Source of the DNA: WJLY01 sp964399265
GTDB lineage: Bacteria > Joyebacterota > Joyebacteria > Joyebacterales > Joyebacteraceae
Assembly: GCA_964399265.1 (NCBI GenBank)
Contig: CAYNQF010000012.1
Span: 1-45,298, forward strand
Length of the DNA stretch: 45,298 bases
Direction: 5' to 3'
This document shows, piece after piece, positions 43,513-45,298 of the stretch (the first letter of the stretch is position 1; the number at the start of each line of letters is the position of its first letter). The notes under the pieces are model-generated. The model was not told where the DNA came from, searched no databases, and worked only from the letters and a program-made list of their open reading frames with translations. Made by a program: the position numbers and the translations under genes.

Positions 43513-45298
43513 ATGGGCAAGTCTCTGGTCGTTGTCGAATCGAAGGCCAAGGCGTCAACTATCAACAAGTTCCTTGGACGGGCGTTCACGGTGAAGGCCT
43601 CGATAGGCCACGTACGTGACCTTCCCAAGAAGGGCCTGTCCATCGACGTGGAGAACGACTTCGCTCCCACGTATGCCACCATCAGGGGCAAGGGAAAGGT
43701 CCTGAAGGAACTCAAGGAGGCCGCGAAGAAGGCGGACATGGTCTACCTGGCCTCCGACTTCGACCGCGAGGGCGAGGCCATCGCCTGGCACATCGCTGAG
43801 ACGCTCAAGCTCCCGAAGGACAGGTACAGACGCGTCGTCTTCAACGAGATCACCAAGAAGGCGATCCTGGACGCGATGGAGCACCCCGGCGACATCGACA
43901 TGCACAAGGTCGACGCGCAGCAGGCGAGGCGCGTCCTGGACAGGCTCGTCGGCTACAAGGTGAGCCCCGTGCTGTGGAAGACCATCTACTACGGCCTGTC
44001 GGCGGGCAGGGTGCAGTCGGTGGCGCTCAGGCTCATATGCGAGCGCGAGGACGAGATCGACGCGTTCGTCCCGGAGGAGTTCTGGACCGTCGACGCGGTC
44101 TTCGCCAACGGGTCGGGCGACGAGATCGAGGCTCGGCTCGACAGGGTCGACGGCAAGAAGTCACACATAATCGACGGCGAGACGGCCAACGCGATCGTAG
44201 ACGCGCTTCGCGATGAGACCTTTCGGATATCGTCGCTCAAGAAGCGCGAGCGCAGGGTGGACCCACTCCCTCCGTTCATCACCAGCACGCTGCAGAGGGA
44301 CGCCGCCAACAGGCTCCGGTTCTCGTCGAAGCGGACCATGGTAGTGGCGCAACAGCTCTACGAAGGGCTCGCGGTGGACGGAGAGAACGCCGGCCTCATC
44401 ACGTACATGAGGACCGACTCCACGCGCATGGCCTCCGAGGCCATAGAAGAGGCCCGGTCTCACATCCGCTCGGCCTTCGGTCCCGACTACCTGCCCGACA
44501 AGCCACGGCGCTACAGGGCGCGCAAGGGCGCACAGGACGCGCACGAGGCCATCCGTCCGACGTCCATCGAGAGGACGCCGGAATCGCTCAAGCCCTATCT
44601 CACCGCCGACCAGTTCAGGCTCTACGAGCTAATCTGGCGCAGGTTCGTGGCGACGCAGATGGAGCGTGCCGCCTACGAGAACACGACGGTGACGATCGAG
44701 GCGAAGGGACACGAGTTCAAGGCCACGGGCTCCGTGGTGAGGTTCCCGGGCTGGACCGCTGTCTACTCGGCGGTGTGGAAGGACGTGAGGGAGCTGCCCG
44801 CCATGGAGGAGGGCGAGACGCTCGAACTCAGGTCCATCACACCCAATCAGCGGTTCACCAAGCCGCCCGCGCGGTACTCGGAGGCCACGCTCATCAAGGA
44901 GCTGGAGGCGAAGGGGATCGGCCGCCCGAGTACCTACGCCACGATCATAGACACCCTCAAGAAGCGGAAGTACGTGACGCTCGAGCGGCGGCAGTTCGCG
45001 CCCACCGACCTGGGCCGCACAGTGTGGGACCTCCTGAAGAACGGCTTCCCGGACATCTTCAACGTCGAGTTCACGGCCCAGATGGAGGGCGAACTGGACA
45101 AGGTCGAGTCCGGTGAGGATGGATGGGTGTCGGTGGTGCGCGACTTCTACGGTCCGTTCAGCAAGAGGCTGGACGAGGTCGAGGGACGCATCAGCGAACT
45201 CAAGCAGGAACTCATCAAGGAGACCGACAAGCGCTGCGAGAAGTGTGGTTCCGTGATGGTAGAGAAGTGGGGCAGAAACGGCAGGTTCCTCGCGTGCT
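43513..45298 (+). CDS. topA: DNA topoisomerase I, 3'-truncated
   Basis: Type IA topoisomerase that relaxes negative supercoils. The ATG at 43513 follows GGAGG by about five bases, and GKSLVVVESKAKASTINKFL starts the TOPRIM domain with its acidic DFDREGEA motif. The catalytic tyrosine is Y298 in GLITYMRTDST. Domains II to IV are intact up to GRPSTYATIIDTLKKRKYV. The window ends 595 codons in, just as the first C-terminal zinc ribbon begins (CEKCGSVMVEKWGRNGRFLA). Usually further zinc ribbons follow; they lie outside. Possibly co-transcribed with secA. Confidence 0.97.
   Translation, partial: MGKSLVVVESKAKASTINKFLGRAFTVKASIGHVRDLPKKGLSIDVENDFAPTYATIRGKGKVLKELKEAAKKADMVYLASDFDREGEAIAWHIAETLKLPKDRYRRVVFNEITKKAILDAMEHPGDIDMHKVDAQQARRVLDRLVGYKVSPVLWKTIYYGLSAGRVQSVALRLICEREDEIDAFVPEEFWTVDAVFANGSGDEIEARLDRVDGKKSHIIDGETANAIVDALRDETFRISSLKKRERRVDPLPPFITSTLQRDAANRLRFSSKRTMVVAQQLYEGLAVDGENAGLITYMRTDSTRMASEAIEEARSHIRSAFGPDYLPDKPRRYRARKGAQDAHEAIRPTSIERTPESLKPYLTADQFRLYELIWRRFVATQMERAAYENTTVTIEAKGHEFKATGSVVRFPGWTAVYSAVWKDVRELPAMEEGETLELRSITPNQRFTKPPARYSEATLIKELEAKGIGRPSTYATIIDTLKKRKYVTLERRQFAPTDLGRTVWDLLKNGFPDIFNVEFTAQMEGELDKVESGEDGWVSVVRDFYGPFSKRLDEVEGRISELKQELIKETDKRCEKCGSVMVEKWGRNGRFLAC

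Overview
The window is a dense, high-GC bacterial chromosome segment, mostly housekeeping genes. It is cut inside ftsK at the left end and inside topA at the right end, and two 10-base N runs (33897-33906, 35967-35976) mark assembly gaps. Three things point to the FCB side of the bacterial tree (Eisenbacteria-, Latescibacteria- or Krumholzibacteria-like lineages) rather than to Proteobacteria or Actinobacteria. These are a gingipain-type (C25) peptidase with a FlgD-like C-terminal sorting domain, a PorV-family outer-membrane protein directly after it, and lipoprotein and NHL-repeat proteins typical of those groups. This placement is inference; no rRNA is present.

Layout. 1-3.9 kb: ftsK, lolA, rimO. 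4-10.5 kb: radC and the rod-shape cluster mreB-mreC-mreD-mrdA(PBP2)-rodA, with rodA broken by one in-frame TAG. 10.5-12.1 kb: lgt and comF. 12.2-18.1 kb: a glycolytic block (PPi-type phosphofructokinase, class II aldolase, gap, pgk, tpiA), then secG with its own promoter, tRNA-Leu(GAG) and a strong terminator. 18.1-18.8 kb: a MagIII/endonuclease III-like glycosylase. 18.9-25.3 kb: an envelope and secretion block with the C25 peptidase, a structured leader plus porV, and a lipoprotein with its own promoter, closed by a terminator. 25.4-26.9 kb, minus strand: an MltD-like transglycosylase. 27-31.7 kb: diguanylate cyclase, yqeC, a stand-alone Lrp/AsnC ligand-binding protein, an MTH1187-type thiamine-binding protein, a tiny membrane protein on the minus strand, and a GAF-SpoIIE phosphatase. 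31.7-36.7 kb: comEC convergent with two M16 peptidase-like genes. 37-40.2 kb: adenosine deaminase, purN and an NHL-repeat protein. 40.3-45.3 kb: secA with a cysteine-rich insertion, then topA.

How it works together. The mre/mrd genes and lgt build and shape the wall and mature lipoproteins. LolA, SecG and SecA, PorV and the C25 protease belong to export and outer-membrane traffic. The pfp-to-tpiA run encodes the middle of glycolysis, with PPi predicted as phosphoryl donor. The cyclase and the SpoIIE phosphatase are two GAF-linked signalling outputs. Promoters close to the sigma-70 consensus (TTGACA-like, 16-18 bp spacer, TATAAT-like) are unusually easy to see in this GC-rich DNA and help fix several starts.

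I see no CRISPR array, prophage or insertion sequence. No wholly new multi-gene system is evident. The least explained signals are the amber codon in rodA, the eight-cysteine insertion in SecA, the porV leader with two competing helices, and the very acidic FtsK tail overlapping the region where LolA should start.
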